Shown here: positions 26,507 to 35,105 of the stretch, in pieces | How the letters are laid out: every line of letters starts with the position of its first letter | Position numbering within the stretch: position 1 is the first letter of the stretch | Assembly (NCBI RefSeq): GCF_003112555.1 | Contig: NZ_BEWB01000002.1 | Span: 1,008,224 to 1,072,223, forward strand | Length of the DNA stretch: 64,000 nucleotides | From: Streptomyces coelicoflavus | Lineage (GTDB): Bacteria; Actinomycetota; Actinomycetes; Streptomycetales; Streptomycetaceae | Reading direction: 5' to 3' | The notes under the pieces: model-generated | The model's input: the letters and a program-made list of their open reading frames with translations, nothing else | Database searches by the model: none | What the model was told of the DNA's origin: nothing | Translations under genes and position numbers: made by a program

Positions 26507-26872
26507 GTGACCGAGATTGACGCAAAGACCGAGGCTCTCGTGCCTGCCTGGCTCACCGTTCCCGACATCGCCGAGATGCTCGGCGTCGAGGTGACCCGGG
26601 TACGCCAGCTGATCAAGGAAGGCCAGCTCATCGCCGTCCGCCGGGGTGAGAACCGCGCGCTGCACGTCCCCGCGGCCTTCATCGACGAGGACAAGGTCGT
26701 CAAGGGCCTGGTCGGGACCCTGACGCTGCTGCGGGACGACGGCTTCACGGCCGAGGAGATGCTGGAGTGGCTCTTCACGCCGGACCCGAGCCTGCCCGGC
26801 ACCCCCGCCCAGGCGCTGACCGAGAACCGCGGTACGGAGGTGAAGCGCCGCGCCCAGGCGCTCGCCGTCTGA
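26507..26872 (+). CDS. Rv2175c-type winged-helix DNA-binding protein
   Basis: A 121-residue protein. Residues about 15-60 form a MerR/excisionase-like winged helix ('LTVPDIAEMLGVEVTRVRQL', then 'LIAVRRGENRALHVP'), followed by a helical C-terminal domain. It matches Mycobacterium tuberculosis Rv2175c, a DNA-binding protein phosphorylated by the Ser/Thr kinase PknL in that species. A PASTA kinase gene lies about 4 kb to the left, so the relation may be conserved (inference). GTG 26507 has CAGGCT (26495-26500) ending 6 nt upstream (leaderless). Thr residues at positions 2, 8 and 17 are candidate phospho-sites. Target DNA unknown. Confidence 0.87.
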   Translation: MTEIDAKTEALVPAWLTVPDIAEMLGVEVTRVRQLIKEGQLIAVRRGENRALHVPAAFIDEDKVVKGLVGTLTLLRDDGFTAEEMLEWLFTPDPSLPGTPAQALTENRGTEVKRRAQALAV

Positions 26873-27066
26873 CCCGCCGCATCGCTGACCCGCCGCATCG
26901 TTGATCCGCGGCACCGCTGATCAGCCGCGTCGCCGATCCGCGATCCGCCGCACCGCCCGGCGTACGAGCCGCGGACCACGGCCCGGGAGAGGCCCGGTCC
27001 GCGGCCCGTATGCCAGAATCGCGCGGCCCGTCGTGGGCCCACGCCATCGAACCGGGGGACACCTGC

Positions 27067-27738
27067 ATGCCCGACACCGCTCCGACCACCGCCCGCGCCC
27101 GGCTCGCCGACGCCCGGCTCTACCTGTGCACGGACGCCCGCCGCAGCCAGGGCGACCTGCCCGAGTTCCTGGACGCCGTGCTGGCCGGCGGGGTCGACAT
27201 CGTGCAGTTGCGGGACAAGGGCATGGAGGCGGCCGAGGAACTGGAGCACCTGAAGGTCTTCGCCGACGCCTGCGCCCGCCACGGCAAGCTCCTCGCGGTC
27301 AACGACCGGGCGGACGTCGCGCACGCCGCCCGCGCCGACGTGCTGCACCTCGGCCAGGGCGACCTCCCGGTGCCCGCCGCCCGGGCGATCCTCGGCGACG
27401 ACGTCCTCGTCGGCCGCTCCACGCACGCCGAGTCCGAGGCCGCGGCGGCCGCCGTCCAGCACGGCGTGGACTACTTCTGCACCGGTCCGTGCTGGCCGAC
27501 CCCCACCAAGCCCGGCCGGCACGCCCCCGGCCTCGACCTGGTCCGGTACACGGCGGCGCTGGGCACCGACCGCCCCTGGTTCGCGATCGGCGGCATCGAC
27601 CTCGGCAACCTCGACGAGGTGCTGGACGCCGGCGCCCGGCGCGTGGTCGTCGTCCGCGCGATCACCGCCGCCGACGACCCGGGTGCGGCGGCGGCCGAGT
27701 TCACGAAGCGGCTGCGACAGGCCCCGGCGCGGGGATAG
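27067..27738 (+). CDS. thiE: Thiamine-phosphate synthase
   Basis: Joins the thiazole and pyrimidine (HMP-PP) units to thiamine phosphate. 223 residues, TIM barrel, with 'DIVQLRDKG' (pyrophosphate Arg), '[20 protein letters not shown]', 'LGQGDLPV', '[11 protein letters not shown]', '[10 protein letters not shown]' and '[15 protein letters not shown]'. ATG 27067 is preferred to an in-frame ATG at 27010 because GGGGGAC precedes it and a CAGAAT -10 candidate near 27015 would fall just after the upstream codon. No TPP riboswitch is visible here, unlike the divergent thiO operon, so this step may be regulated differently. Confidence 0.95.
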   Translation: MPDTAPTTARARLADARLYLCTDARRSQGDLPEFLDAVLAGGVDIVQLRDKGMEAAEELEHLKVFADACARHGKLLAVNDRADVAHAARADVLHLGQGDLPVPAARAILGDDVLVGRSTHAESEAAAAAVQHGVDYFCTGPCWPTPTKPGRHAPGLDLVRYTAALGTDRPWFAIGGIDLGNLDEVLDAGARRVVVVRAITAADDPGAAAAEFTKRLRQAPARG

Positions 27739-27784
27739 CCGCACCTCGTAGGGCGTCACGGGGGCGTCGCCGCGGGCGGGCAGG

Positions 27785-27821
27785 TGTCCAAAAGATGGAC
27801 AACAACTAGACAATATGGACA
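27785..27821 (+). promoter_or_regulatory. Operator-like phased repeats upstream of metF
   Basis: The inverted repeat TGTCCA (27785-27790) / TGGACA (27796-27801) is followed by TAGACA (27807-27812) and TGGACA (27816-27821). The hexamers start 11, 11 and 9 bp apart, roughly one helical turn. They lie in an AT-rich patch upstream of the metF promoter (27838-27866), placing them at about -50 to -90, where an activator or repressor could bind. I cannot match it to a known regulator. Confidence 0.6.
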
Positions 27822-27837
27822 AATATCCCGCATCCGG

Positions 27838-28796
<959 letters not shown>

Positions 28797-28852
28797 ACCG
28801 GCCGCACGTATTTGCGACACACTGCGTAACGGCCACTGGGAGAGGGGCGTAC

Positions 28853-29866
28853 ATGGGCTGGACGGTCCTCTACATCGCGTTCGGCGGCGTCGCGCTGTGG
28901 CTGCTCGGCGAGGTGCTGTTGCAGTACAAGGCGCGGCTGCGCTGGCGGTTGCTCGCCTTCGGCGGCTTCGTCGGCGTCGTGGCCGGCGTGCTGATGTCGA
29001 ACATGCTGGTCATCGGTGTCGGCGCCGCCGCCTTCGCGGTCGGCCAGACCTACGTCACCCTGTCGTTCCGCCGCGGCTTCGAGGCGGGCTGGGCGGTCAA
29101 CGCCCCGGCGAGCCTGGTCGGCAAGCGCGGGCGTCCCGAACGGGGCCGCCAGGAACCGACGCTGGAGGTCTCCGGGCTCGAACGCGCCGAGGGCGGCCAG
29201 GAGCACGACGACTACGACGAGCGCGCCCAGGGCCACGCCCCGGGTCAGGACGGCCCGGCGTACGCGGCCGACGACTACGACCGCGACGACGTCTTCACCC
29301 CGGCCCGTCCCGCCGGCGACCCCACGGCCGCGGAGACCACCGCCGTCTACGCACCGCAGCCCATGCCCGACGACACCGGTTCCTACGGCGTCTACGCCGA
29401 CTCCGGCTACGGCACCGGCCAGCAGCAGCAGGCGGCGGCAGCGGCACCGGACGCCGACCAGGCCTACGCCTACGACTACCCGGGCTACGGGCAGCAGCAG
29501 GGCTACGGCTACGACACCGGCGCGCAGCAGCAGTACGCCGCCTACTCCGACCCGTACATCGGCACCCACACCTACGGCGGCGGGGCGTACGACACCGGCG
29601 GTTACGACACCACCGGCGGGCAGCAGCAGTACGGCCAGCAGGGCTACGGGCAGGACCCGTACGCCCCCGGCGCCACCGGTTCCCCCGGCGGCTACGGCGG
29701 CGAGACCCCGGCGGGCGGGGTGTGGGTGCCGCAGCAGCGCAGCACCGACGACCCCTACGGCGGCGAACTCCCGGCCGAGCAGCCGTACCCCTACCAGGGC
29801 AACGACCAGACGCAGGGTCACAACCAGGGCCAGAACCAGGGCTACGACGAGCAGTACCGCTTCTGA
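28853..29866 (+). CDS. Membrane protein with Tyr/Gln/Gly-rich low-complexity tail
   Basis: A 337-residue protein. Residues 1-75 hold two to three hydrophobic helices ('WTVLYIAFGGVALWLLGEVL' and 'LLAFGGFVGVVAGVLMSNML', then 'VIGVGAAAFAVG'). The remaining about 230 residues are disordered, first acidic (residues about 110-160), then a Tyr-Gln-Gly-rich segment with repeats such as 'YGQQQGYGYDTGAQQQY'. No enzyme motif is seen. The tail resembles prion-like sequences that can self-associate. ATG 28853 has GAGAGGGG about 9 nt upstream. It follows metF by 56 bp and converges with the CrtI-like gene. Widespread in Streptomyces at this position as I recall; function unknown. Confidence 0.8.
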   Translation: MGWTVLYIAFGGVALWLLGEVLLQYKARLRWRLLAFGGFVGVVAGVLMSNMLVIGVGAAAFAVGQTYVTLSFRRGFEAGWAVNAPASLVGKRGRPERGRQEPTLEVSGLERAEGGQEHDDYDERAQGHAPGQDGPAYAADDYDRDDVFTPARPAGDPTAAETTAVYAPQPMPDDTGSYGVYADSGYGTGQQQQAAAAAPDADQAYAYDYPGYGQQQGYGYDTGAQQQYAAYSDPYIGTHTYGGGAYDTGGYDTTGGQQQYGQQGYGQDPYAPGATGSPGGYGGETPAGGVWVPQQRSTDDPYGGELPAEQPYPYQGNDQTQGHNQGQNQGYDEQYRF

Positions 29867-29882
29867 GGACCGCGTCCGCCGC

Positions 29883-31403
29883 TCACTGGGAGCCGCGGAA
29901 CTCCGGCCCCTCCACCACCAGTCCGGCGACCAGCGCGCCCGACATGCCCGCGTGCGGAAGCCCCCCGCCGGGGTGCGACCAGCCGCCGACCGTGAACAGG
30001 CCCTCCGTACGCGTGCTGTTCGCCGCGTGCAGCAGACGTCCGGCGGCCCCCGCCAGCGCGGGCGCCGGAATCGCCCCGTCCGGCACACCGGTGTCCGCCG
30101 CGACCTCGGCCGGGGTGCGCACCTCGTGCCACAGGAGCCGGTCGCGCAGGCCGGGCACCGCCCGCTCGGCGACGTCGATCAGCCGCTCGGCCCGCTGGGC
30201 GGTCTCCTCGCTCGTGGCCCGGTCCGGCCCGCCGCCCAGCGCGGGCACCGTCGCGGAGAGCGTGACCGCCTCATGGTCCGCGTCCGGGACCAGCGCGGGG
30301 TCGTCGGGCCGCAGGACGGTGACGGTCGGCCGCGCGGCCATCCCGGGAGCGGCGCCGAACAGGCGGTCCAACTCGGTCTCGCGGTCCGCCGCGTGCACCA
30401 CCGTCCGGTGCGCCGTGCCCTCGGGACGCCCGCCCCGCAGCGCCAGCAGCACCGTCAGCCGGCTCGCCCCGCCGCGCTGCGCGGGCACCTCGCCCTCGCC
30501 CCGCACCGGCGATCCACCGCGGAGGCGGTCCAGGACGTCCGGCGCCACCCCGGAGACGACGAACTCGGCCTCCTCGACGGCCCCTTCGGCCGGCTCCACG
30601 CCCACCACCCGGCCGTCCTTCTCGACGATCCCGGTGACCTCGGCCCCGAAGCGGAACTCGACGCGACGGGCCAGGCACCGCTCGTACACCGCCCGCGCCA
30701 GTTCCCGCAGACCGCCGCCGCGCACGTACCACACGCCGAACGCGTACTCCATGTACGGCAGCACGGCGGCGTTCGCCGGAGCGGTGCGGGGATCCAGGCC
30801 GTACGCGAGGGCGTGGCTCTCCAGCAGGGCGGCGAGCCGGGGGTCGCGCAGCTCCCGGGCGCCGACCTCGGCGAGCGTGCCGGCCCGGCGGGTGCGCAGC
30901 AGCCGCTTGTGCGGAACCGCCGGATAGGGCTCGCGCTCGGCCAGCACCCGCCAGTTCGGCCAGAGGGGCTCCTCCAGGAGGGGGCGGCGGGTCCGGTCCC
31001 AGGTCTCCCGGGCCCGCACCAGGAAGTCGCCCCAGCGCTGCCCGGCGCCCGCACCGAGCGCGGCGTCCAGGGCGGCGACGACGCCCGCGCGCGAGGCGTT
31101 CGGCAGCGAGACCTCCGTGCCGTCCGCGAACACGTGCCGGGACGACGGGTCGACCTGGACCAGCTCGACGCGGGACTCCAGCGGCTCCTTGCCGGTCTTC
31201 ACGAACAGGTCGCGCCAGACCGCGGGCAGCGGGAGCAGACCGGGGCCGGTGTCGAAGGAGAACCCGTCCCGCTCGAAGCGGCCCAGGGCTCCGCCGTAGG
31301 TCCGCGTCCGCTCGTACACCACCACCCGGTGGCCCGCAACGGCCAGCCGGGCGGCCGCCGCCATCGCGCCCGTCCCGGCGCCGATCACCGCAATCCGTGC
31401 CAT
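29883..31403 (-). CDS. Phytoene-desaturase-like (CrtI family) FAD oxidoreductase
   Basis: A 506-residue flavoprotein. It begins with the FAD motif 'IAVIGAGTGAMAAAARLA' and 'YERTRTYGGALGRFERDGFSFDTGP', the CrtI/amine-oxidase N-terminus. It ends with 'EGLFTVGGWSHPGGGLPHAGMSG', the family's C-terminal FAD-binding segment. Carotenoid desaturation is the named activity of the family, but no phytoene synthase or prenyl transferase gene is adjacent, so the substrate is open. ATG 31403 has TAAAGT (31411-31416, minus strand) ending 7 nt upstream (leaderless). It converges with the Tyr/Gln-rich membrane protein gene 17 nt away. Confidence 0.88.
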   Translation of the reverse strand: MARIAVIGAGTGAMAAAARLAVAGHRVVVYERTRTYGGALGRFERDGFSFDTGPGLLPLPAVWRDLFVKTGKEPLESRVELVQVDPSSRHVFADGTEVSLPNASRAGVVAALDAALGAGAGQRWGDFLVRARETWDRTRRPLLEEPLWPNWRVLAEREPYPAVPHKRLLRTRRAGTLAEVGARELRDPRLAALLESHALAYGLDPRTAPANAAVLPYMEYAFGVWYVRGGGLRELARAVYERCLARRVEFRFGAEVTGIVEKDGRVVGVEPAEGAVEEAEFVVSGVAPDVLDRLRGGSPVRGEGEVPAQRGGASRLTVLLALRGGRPEGTAHRTVVHAADRETELDRLFGAAPGMAARPTVTVLRPDDPALVPDADHEAVTLSATVPALGGGPDRATSEETAQRAERLIDVAERAVPGLRDRLLWHEVRTPAEVAADTGVPDGAIPAPALAGAAGRLLHAANSTRTEGLFTVGGWSHPGGGLPHAGMSGALVAGLVVEGPEFRGSQ

Positions 31404-31826
31404 GCCAGGGACTTTATCCGCCACCGCCGGCACTCCCGTGCGAGGGCTGAGCACCACGACGGACGTCCGGGTGACCGGTCGGCGGGAGCGGTCCGTGGGG
31501 CGGGGTGCGCAGGGCTGAGTAGGTGTACCTAGTGCGGCAGATGAGTACGCGCGCGGATGGGCCGCGACCTGCGGGAACGAGAGAGTGGAGGCACGGAGAG
31601 GGGCACGGCTCCGGAACCGGCGGCACGGGGCGCCGGAACGGAGCCGGGCCCGCGATCCGCTCCTTCCGCCGGCCACGGTCGGCGGGAGCGAGAGACGGGG
31701 GAGCCCGGAGGGACGACCAGTGACGGGAGTTCCGACGGGGGGGACGTACGGGGGAGCAGGAGAAGGCGCCGGTCCGACGGCGGCCCGCGGGGGACGCGGC
31801 CACCACGGACCGGCGTTCTTCGTGTC
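31404..31826. other. Long non-coding gap between two minus-strand genes
   Basis: About 420 bp, unusually purine-rich on the plus strand from about 31555 to 31800. The left edge carries the CrtI-like gene's leaderless promoter. At 31516-31531 lies the partial palindrome TGAGTAGGTGTACCTA, with a further TGAGTAC at 31542-31548. Several short frames are open on both strands but none has both a ribosome site and family-like sequence, so I call no gene. Confidence 0.5.
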
Positions 31827-32456
31827 TCAGGGGCGGCCGCTCACGCGCCCCTGGAGCAGCCGCGACAGGGCGGAGTGCACGTCGTCCAGGGAGCGCTCCG
31901 GCTGGAACGCCTTCCAGTCCAGCGCGGCCACCAGGACCATGCCGACGAGCGCGGCGGCGGTCAGCGGCACGTCGATCTCCTCACTGAACTCACCGCTCGC
32001 CACGCCCTCGCGCAGCACGCCCTCCACCACCGCCACGGCCTCCTGCCGGACCACCAGCAGCGTGGACTGCCAGGCCCGGTTGGTGCGCCACAGCTCGGCC
32101 ACGTACAGCTGGGTGAAGGCCGGGTAGCGGTCGATGAAGACGAGCCCCGCGCGGATCATCGCGTCCAGGGCGTCGACCCGGCCGAGCCCCTCCCGCGCCG
32201 TGCGTTCCGCGGCCTGGCGCAGCGAGGCGGTCAGGAGGCCGACACCGTGCCGCAGCAGCTCCTCGAAGAGGACGGACTTGCTGGCGAAGTTGTAGTAGAC
32301 CGTGCCCTTCGCGACCCCGGCCCGCTCGGCGATCTCGTCCACGGTGGTGGCGGAGAAGCCCTGCTCGGCGATGAGGGTGACCGCCGCCTCGTACAGCTTC
32401 TGCCGGGTGGCCTCGCGACGACCGCCGCTCTGTGAGGCGGTGCTGCTGCTTTCCAT
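31827..32456 (-). CDS. TetR/AcrR-family transcriptional regulator
   Basis: A 209-residue repressor. The N-terminal HTH (about 18-65) reads 'RQKLYEAAVTLIAEQGFSAT', then 'TVDEIAERAGVAKGTVYYNF' and 'ASKSVLFEELLRHG', a classic TetR motif. The C-terminal helical ligand domain follows. ATG 32456 is favoured because GAGAAT (32464-32469, minus strand) ends 7 nt upstream. It is divergent from the HEPN gene over a 182-bp gap, and an autoregulatory operator may lie there. The inducer is unknown. Confidence 0.93.
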   Translation of the reverse strand: MESSSTASQSGGRREATRQKLYEAAVTLIAEQGFSATTVDEIAERAGVAKGTVYYNFASKSVLFEELLRHGVGLLTASLRQAAERTAREGLGRVDALDAMIRAGLVFIDRYPAFTQLYVAELWRTNRAWQSTLLVVRQEAVAVVEGVLREGVASGEFSEEIDVPLTAAALVGMVLVAALDWKAFQPERSLDDVHSALSRLLQGRVSGRP

Positions 32457-32556
32457 GGTCCCGATTCTCACAGCACGCCGTGCGGCGAGGTCACCGCAGG
32501 CCCACCGGGGAGTGAACCGAACGGCCGATCGAACCAAAAGTCCAGGTCAGAACGGA

Positions 32557-32579
32557 TTGTCAGTGGCATACCTCACGAT
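32557..32579 (+). promoter_or_regulatory. RecA-NDp / PafBC-type DNA-damage promoter
   Basis: TTGTCAGTG (32557-32565), exactly 8 bp, then CACGAT (32574-32579). The consensus for the LexA-independent, PafBC-dependent promoter class of mycobacteria and Streptomyces is TTGTCRGTG-N8-TANNNT. The upstream element is a perfect match, and the -10 keeps the A at position 2 and the final T. It points at the HEPN gene starting at 32639. Confidence 0.75.
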
Positions 32580-32638
32580 GGGCACATACGGCACCTCCTG
32601 CCCGGACGTGCCGTCACGGAGACGACAGGAGGATCGTC

Positions 32639-33226
32639 ATGGCCCACTCGTCCGCAGCCGCCGCCCGGCGGCGCCGCGCCGCCGGCCCTGCACCCTCACT
32701 GACCGGACCGGCGAGCGACGTGCACCCCGTGCTCCGCCGGACAACAGCCCCGCCCGCCGCCCTCGACCTGCTCGCCCAGGCCCGGTCCGGACTGGAGGAG
32801 GCCGCCGTCCTCGAAACGCCGAACGAGCGGTACGCCACGGCCCATCTCGCCGCTCTGCGCACCGCCGCCGCGGTGCTGGCCGCGCGCGGCCGCCCGGAGA
32901 CCGGCCCACGGGCCAGGGCCCGCATCCGCAGCGCCTGGGAGGTGCTGCCGGAGATCGCACCCGAGCTGGCCGACTGGAGCGCGCTGTTCGCCTCCGGCGC
33001 ACGCCGCCGGGCCCGGGCCGAGGCGGGCATCCGGGGCGCCGCGAGCACCCGGGACGCCGACGACCTGATACGCGACGTGGCGATGTTCCTGCGCCTGGTG
33101 GAGCGGATGCTGGTCCTCCAGCCGGTGCTGCCCCAGCCGCGCCCCGACACGGACCCGCCGCGCCCGGAGCACCCCGACCGCCCCGACGCGGGTCACCCGG
33201 GCCGGGACCTGCCGGACGCGGGATGA
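32639..33226 (+). CDS. SAV_6107-family HEPN domain protein
   Basis: A 195-residue protein. Residues about 40-165 are an all-helical HEPN bundle of the type named after S. avermitilis SAV_6107. 'YATAHLAALRTAAAVLAARG' is the family's hallmark helix. The flanks are disordered: Arg/Ala-rich at the start and Pro/Asp-rich at the end. Arg64-(x4)-His69 fits the RX4-6H pattern of HEPN ribonucleases, but it lies in an early helix rather than the usual last one, so RNase activity is uncertain. AGGAGG (32627-32632) lies 6 nt before ATG. A PafBC-type promoter upstream predicts induction by DNA damage. No nucleotidyltransferase (MNT) antitoxin is adjacent. Confidence 0.85.
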   Translation: MAHSSAAAARRRRAAGPAPSLTGPASDVHPVLRRTTAPPAALDLLAQARSGLEEAAVLETPNERYATAHLAALRTAAAVLAARGRPETGPRARARIRSAWEVLPEIAPELADWSALFASGARRRARAEAGIRGAASTRDADDLIRDVAMFLRLVERMLVLQPVLPQPRPDTDPPRPEHPDRPDAGHPGRDLPDAG

Positions 33227-33374
33227 GCGGGGCGACGAGCGGGTGACCGGCGGGCGCGGCGGAAGCAATAGGGTGGGAGAAGCCTGAAGCCACCCCTGCC
33301 CCGCACCGGGCGGGGTGGCAGCCCGTTCGCTCCGCCCGTGTCCGGGGCGGTGCCGCGCCGAGGAGTCAACTGCC

Positions 33375-34202
33375 GTGTCGGACCCGATGCGCCCGCCCGC
33401 CTCCCATCCCCGACCGCAGACGGCGTCGCCGCGCTCCGATCCCTCCCGTTCCCGGGCGGCCCTTCGTACCGCCGTGGTCTGGGACGTCCTCCAGGACGCC
33501 CTGGACCGCCGGGTCAAGGCCACGGGCCGGCCGGCGCTGGACGTCCTCGACACCGGCGGCGGCAGCGGCAACTTCGCGGTGCCCGTGGCCGGCCTCGGCC
33601 ACCGCGTCACCGTCGTCGACCCGAGCCCCAACGCCCTGTTCGCCCTCGAGCGCCGCGCCGCCGAGGCCGGCGTCGCCGACCGGGTGCGAGGCGTCCAGGG
33701 CGACGCCGGCGGCCTCTTCGAGGTGGTCGAGCGCGGCGGCTACGACGCGGTGCTGTGCCACGGCGTCCTGGAGTACGTCGACGACCCCGCGGAGGGCGTC
33801 GGCAACGCGGTGGCGGCCCTGCGCGCCGACGGCGTCCTCAGCCTGCTCGCCGCGGGCCTGGGCGGCGCCGTGCTCGCGCGCGCCCTCGCCGGCCACTTCA
33901 CGGAGGCCCGGCAGGCGCTGGGCGACCCGGACGGCCGCTGGGGCACGGCCGACCCCGTGCCGCGCCGGTTCACCGCCGAACAGCTCACCGGGCTGGTCGA
34001 GGCCGCCGGGCTCCGGATCGGCGCCGTGCACGGCGTACGGGTCTTCGCCGACCTGGTCCCCGGCGTGCTGGTGGACACCGAGCCGGGCGCCATGGAAGCG
34101 CTGCTGAAGCTGGAGGCGGCGGCGGCCGAACTCGCCGCGTTCCACTCCGTCGCCACCCAGCTCCATGTGCTCGGTGAGACGCGAGGTGCCCACGAGGCCT
34201 GA
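33375..34202 (+). CDS. SAM-dependent class I methyltransferase
   Basis: A 275-residue Rossmann methyltransferase. After a 35-residue disordered N-terminus, motif I is 'VLDTGGGSGNFAVPVAGLGH' near residue 57, with the acidic 'VTVVDPSPNALFALERRA' after it. 'AVLCHGVLEYVDDP' is motif IV, and 'GVLSLLAAG' follows. The layout resembles CmoM/UbiE-type methyltransferases, but the acceptor cannot be assigned. GTG 33375 has GAGGAG about 10 nt upstream. It lies 148 bp downstream of the HEPN gene and could share its transcript. Confidence 0.9.
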   Translation: MSDPMRPPASHPRPQTASPRSDPSRSRAALRTAVVWDVLQDALDRRVKATGRPALDVLDTGGGSGNFAVPVAGLGHRVTVVDPSPNALFALERRAAEAGVADRVRGVQGDAGGLFEVVERGGYDAVLCHGVLEYVDDPAEGVGNAVAALRADGVLSLLAAGLGGAVLARALAGHFTEARQALGDPDGRWGTADPVPRRFTAEQLTGLVEAAGLRIGAVHGVRVFADLVPGVLVDTEPGAMEALLKLEAAAAELAAFHSVATQLHVLGETRGAHEA

Positions 34203-34478
34203 GCGCCCGGTGGGGTAAGGCCCTGATCAGGGACGCGACTGCAGATGGAGTACGCCACAGGCCCCCCGAACGGGGGGCAGTCGCCGTATGATCGAGGGAG
34301 ACGGCCCGGCATGACGGGTCGGCCGCTGGGGAATGGGAACCTCAGCGAGCCGGCACGGCCATGACGGAGTCCGGTTGGTCAATTGGCGCAGAGGGGCGGG
34401 TTTCACGGGGGCGATTCCCTGCCTATCCTGAAGGGACCCCCCGGGTCGCCCCGGCGACTGCACGATGAGGAGGACTCC

Positions 34479-34883
34479 GTGCCGCTCTCGGAGCACGAGC
34501 AGCGCATGCTCGAGCAGATGGAGCGAGCGCTGTACGCCGAAGATCCCAAGTTCGCGACAGCGCTCGAGGGAAGCGGGCTGCGTACGTACACCCGGCGACG
34601 GGTCTACCAGGCGGTCGCGGGCTTCCTCGTAGGTATTGCGCTCCTCATGGCCGGAATGGTCGCCCAGCAGGTCTGGCTCAGTGTGGTGGGCTTCCTGGTC
34701 ATGCTGGGTTGCGCGGTTCTCGCCGTGACCGGCTGGCGCAAGGCCCCCAAACCGGGCGAGCAGCAGGCGGCCGGTGCCGGACCGCAGGCCGCGCGCCGCC
34801 AGGGACGACAGAAACGCTCCATGATGGACCGTATCGACGAGCGCTGGCAGCGTCGCAGAGACGAGCAGCAGGGCGGCCAGTAG
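34479..34883 (+). CDS. DUF3040 membrane protein
   Basis: A 134-residue actinobacterial protein. The N-terminal DUF3040 signature is 'PLSEHEQRMLEQMERALYAE' and 'DPKFA'. Two transmembrane helices follow ('VAGFLVGIALLMAGMVAQQV' and 'LSVVGFLVMLGCAVLAVTGW') and a strongly basic tail ('RRQGRQKRSMMDR'). Members such as Rv2169c lie near the dcw cluster in mycobacteria too, so an envelope role is likely but unproven. GTG 34479 has GAGGAGGA 5-6 nt upstream. TATCCT (34424-34429) is a possible -10. A strong hairpin ends the transcript. Confidence 0.9.
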   Translation: MPLSEHEQRMLEQMERALYAEDPKFATALEGSGLRTYTRRRVYQAVAGFLVGIALLMAGMVAQQVWLSVVGFLVMLGCAVLAVTGWRKAPKPGEQQAAGAGPQAARRQGRQKRSMMDRIDERWQRRRDEQQGGQ

Positions 34884-34912
34884 CGCCCGAGCCACCGCTC
34901 ACAAGGACATCC

Positions 34913-34955
34913 GCGTGAAGGGGTGACCACCATCCGGGTGGTCACCCCTTCACGC
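34913..34955. terminator. Strong bidirectional terminator
   Basis: A perfect 19-bp stem (34913-34931 with 34937-34955) with the 5-nt loop ATCCG, between the convergent DUF3040 and transglutaminase genes. It is the longest perfect hairpin I found in the window. Confidence 0.9.
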
Positions 34956-35105
34956 ACGCCGGTGGGCGCAGCCCGCGGGACCGGTCATGTGGTCACCACG
35001 CCCGCCCTGGGAGGGGCCGTGAGCGCCCCGGCGGGCGTGGCGGGATACCTCGAGGCGGCCGAGGGTGTGGCGGGCGCCGCCCCGCAGGATCGGCGCCCGC
35101 TCGGC

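Noticed and set aside
31585..32127. Plus-strand frame in and beyond the gap before the TetR gene
   Set aside because: Runs antisense into the TetR coding sequence, no family-like sequence, atypical purine-driven composition.
32464..32638. A TetR operator in the TetR-HEPN gap
   Set aside because: No convincing palindrome beyond the promoter elements could be found by eye.
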